Shown: positions 62,451 to 64,000 of the stretch, one piece after another | How positions within the stretch are numbered: the stretch's first letter is position 1 | Layout of the letters: every line of letters starts with the position of its first letter | Assembly (NCBI GenBank): GCA_964035015.1 | Contig: OZ036008.1 | Location: 11,113,692-11,177,691, forward strand | DNA: 64,000 nucleotides | DNA from: Corallium rubrum | Lineage: Eukaryota > Cnidaria > Anthozoa > Scleralcyonacea > Coralliidae | Reading direction: 5' to 3' | The notes under the pieces: model-generated | What the model was told of the DNA's origin: nothing | What the model saw: only the letters and a program-made list of their open reading frames with translations | The model's database searches: none | Position numbers and translations under genes: made by a program

Positions 62451-63973
62451 TTAAAGCATTTTCAAAGTACACAGACCGAAAGAAACTAGGAGTATAAAAC
62501 GTGAGGAAAACAAAGCAAACCTAGACGAACTATTCCAAAAAACCTTAATGGCCTTAGTGTTGATGGTTTTATTCAGAAAATTTTCACCACTCCATTGGTC
62601 CGCGTCGTTCTTCTTCATTGCAATACGCATGCGTAAAACAAACCCCTCTTGAGATGAATCTACGTGTAGATTAACGCTTTCCACAAAAACCATTGTGTTT
62701 GGTTTCAAGACAATAACGATAGGAGAGGTCCTGAAAGAGTTAGAGTTAATCCCAAGACGTTCAAACGTTACCCTAAACCAGCGGTCAGAACAAACGTTTC
62801 CCACCTCGTAAACAACAACTTTGCCGTCTTCACAACTTTCTTGAAGAGAACGATGGACGAGAAACAGACACGTATTCAGCTTTATAGTGTTAAACTGGGT
62901 GCCTGCTTCATCGTGGATGGAAGCGTTCTTTGATAAATTTTCCGTTCTCTTACTGCAAACGCACAACTGCAAGTCGACACGGGAATCAGCGCATGTTTTA
63001 TGAGGTCCATATGCCGATGTTCGATCAAATGCTAGAAGTACCATGTCTTGCGAAGTAGTGATGGATCTCTGCTTTCTTTCCACACGGACTGAGAAACGTT
63101 CCTCTTGATTCACAACGTTTCCTGACTGTACCTTAACGTCCATTGTAGTCACTACACCACCCTCAGGTGTCGAGCGTTCCTGGACGTTCTTTATACCTTC
63201 TACGAGCAATCTTTGACAAGCGCCAAATATGGAAGAAGATCGACCAGACCGTTCACTCCTATTCCGGGAATTTACTAACAATTCTCGAATTCTGTTGTTC
63301 AATTGGCCAATAGCAAACTCGGCTACGGCCAATCGCGAAGTGGATTTCTCAATATCTTGGTACCAGTCCTTACACAGGCAGATACTCGCCTTCGTCAGTT
63401 GAAGTTCCTCACACGTCCGGTTCTTCGAGATAGGCCCAAATATTCCTTTCGGGTTCGTCGGTAAATTACCATTGGTCTTGGCTAGCTCAACTAAACCAGC
63501 TCGGATGTCAAATAAGCTGAGCAATCGATGCTGGTTAGTCTGTAAATTCAATAAGACATCCCTACCGAATCTCTTCTCTAGTTTTTCTGGCAAAATAAGC
63601 AAGAACATTGGATGGTACATCTCCAATCGACCTTCCAATCTGTTTTGATAACTAGTATAGGTGTTACCGTGGTCTGCATAGACGATCGTCATGGTGTTCT
63701 GTTCTTGCAAAAGCTTCTTGATTACCCCTCTTAGATCCTTGTCTAAGCTTTGAACTCGCACTCCCACATTGTCGTGTGCGACGTTTAATGCCGTAAACGA
63801 AAATAAAGGTTTGCTTTGAGGTCTTTGTCTGACCGCTGCAATGTAGCGAGTGATGTATTCAAGCATATATTGGTGAGAGTGCTTGCCGTTGAAGCATAGT
63901 TGGTGTCTACCGTCATCCTGGAATGGACTTCTGCCGTAGTTCTCAAGAAGTTTACACGATGCCTCGGTTATTC
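62451..63973 (-). CDS. DUF229 family protein (alkaline-phosphatase-like), last exon
   Basis: The exon begins after TTTTTTCAG at 63974-63982 and runs 507 codons to a stop at 62451-62453; earlier exons lie beyond the right edge. It contains SFTALNVAHDN and the motif VYADHGNTY, matching the metal-binding DHG of the alkaline phosphatase/sulfatase clan as found in DUF229. It also has RLEMYHPMFLLILPEKL, typical of that family. A Cys-containing segment (CEELQLTKASICLCKDW) follows, then a less conserved C-terminal domain. The final residues are hydrophobic (FALFSSRFILLVSFGL), perhaps a GPI signal or membrane anchor. DUF229 proteins are widespread in animals, probably secretory-pathway or surface enzymes of unknown substrate. 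The catalytic nucleophile region would be upstream, outside the window. Confidence 0.85.
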
Positions 63974-64000
63974 CTGAAAAAAGAATTGGAAAAATTCTGC

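Noticed and set aside
1-64000. tRNA, rRNA or other structured RNA genes
   Set aside because: I looked for tRNA-like arm patterns and rRNA blocks and found none that I can support by eye.

Overview
This is a 64 kb piece of an animal nuclear genome. It is AT-rich, its genes have introns with GT-AG (and one GC-AG) splice sites, and it is full of small DNA transposons. The gene content (a GGNBP2 orthologue, a RAB34/36-type GTPase, a DUF229 protein and a RING/TRAF-zinc-finger/Kelch family) points to an early-branching metazoan. An anthozoan cnidarian is my best inference, but nothing in the window proves the species. All intron-exon models were read by eye from splice signals and reading-frame continuity.

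Layout. (1) 0.9-7.1 kb, minus strand: GGNBP2. Eight exons were reconstructed, and the 3' part runs off the left edge. Its introns hold three GTG/GAT-type minisatellites. (2) 7.3-8.9 kb: small transposons, including a hAT-like element nested inside another inverted-repeat element. (3) 9.1-44.3 kb, plus strand: a tandem array of intronless genes for RING - TRAF zinc finger - coiled coil - six-blade Kelch proteins. Three look intact upstream or in the middle (9162, 13805, 20697) and one at 41038. One carries a frameshift (37807). One is split at its sixth codon by an 8.55 kb palindromic insertion (25612 + 34183). Six short RING-only pseudogene fragments alternate with the genes. Each repeat unit also carries a LINE 3' end, a hairpin, two exon-like blocks of an unknown gene and a conserved TGACGTCA box just upstream of the start codon. 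(4) 45.5-50.5 kb, minus strand: a RAB34/RAB36-like gene of nine exons, with a 16-bp minisatellite in an intron. (5) 51-53.6 kb: several miniature transposons. (6) 54.0-55.8 kb, plus strand: an intronless single-pass receptor of class I cytokine-receptor type. (7) 56-62 kb: repeats, plus two possible first exons lying head to head at 59.1-59.3 kb. (8) 62.45-63.97 kb, minus strand: the last exon of a DUF229 (alkaline-phosphatase-like) gene running off the right edge.

The most unusual content is in the array. The giant palindrome is flanked by a 6-bp target duplication (CGAGCA), and each arm carries the same three coding exons of an unrecognised gene pointing inward. A second element (19312-20674, 11-bp target duplication, about 117-bp terminal repeats) carries a broken RecQ-like helicase fragment and has pushed one gene's promoter box 1.4 kb away from its start codon. 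The paralogues differ in the number of 21-bp (7-residue) coiled-coil repeats, and one has a sharply divergent patch in Kelch blades 2-3. This looks like a young, fast-evolving ubiquitin-ligase-type receptor family that is being duplicated and broken by mobile DNA.
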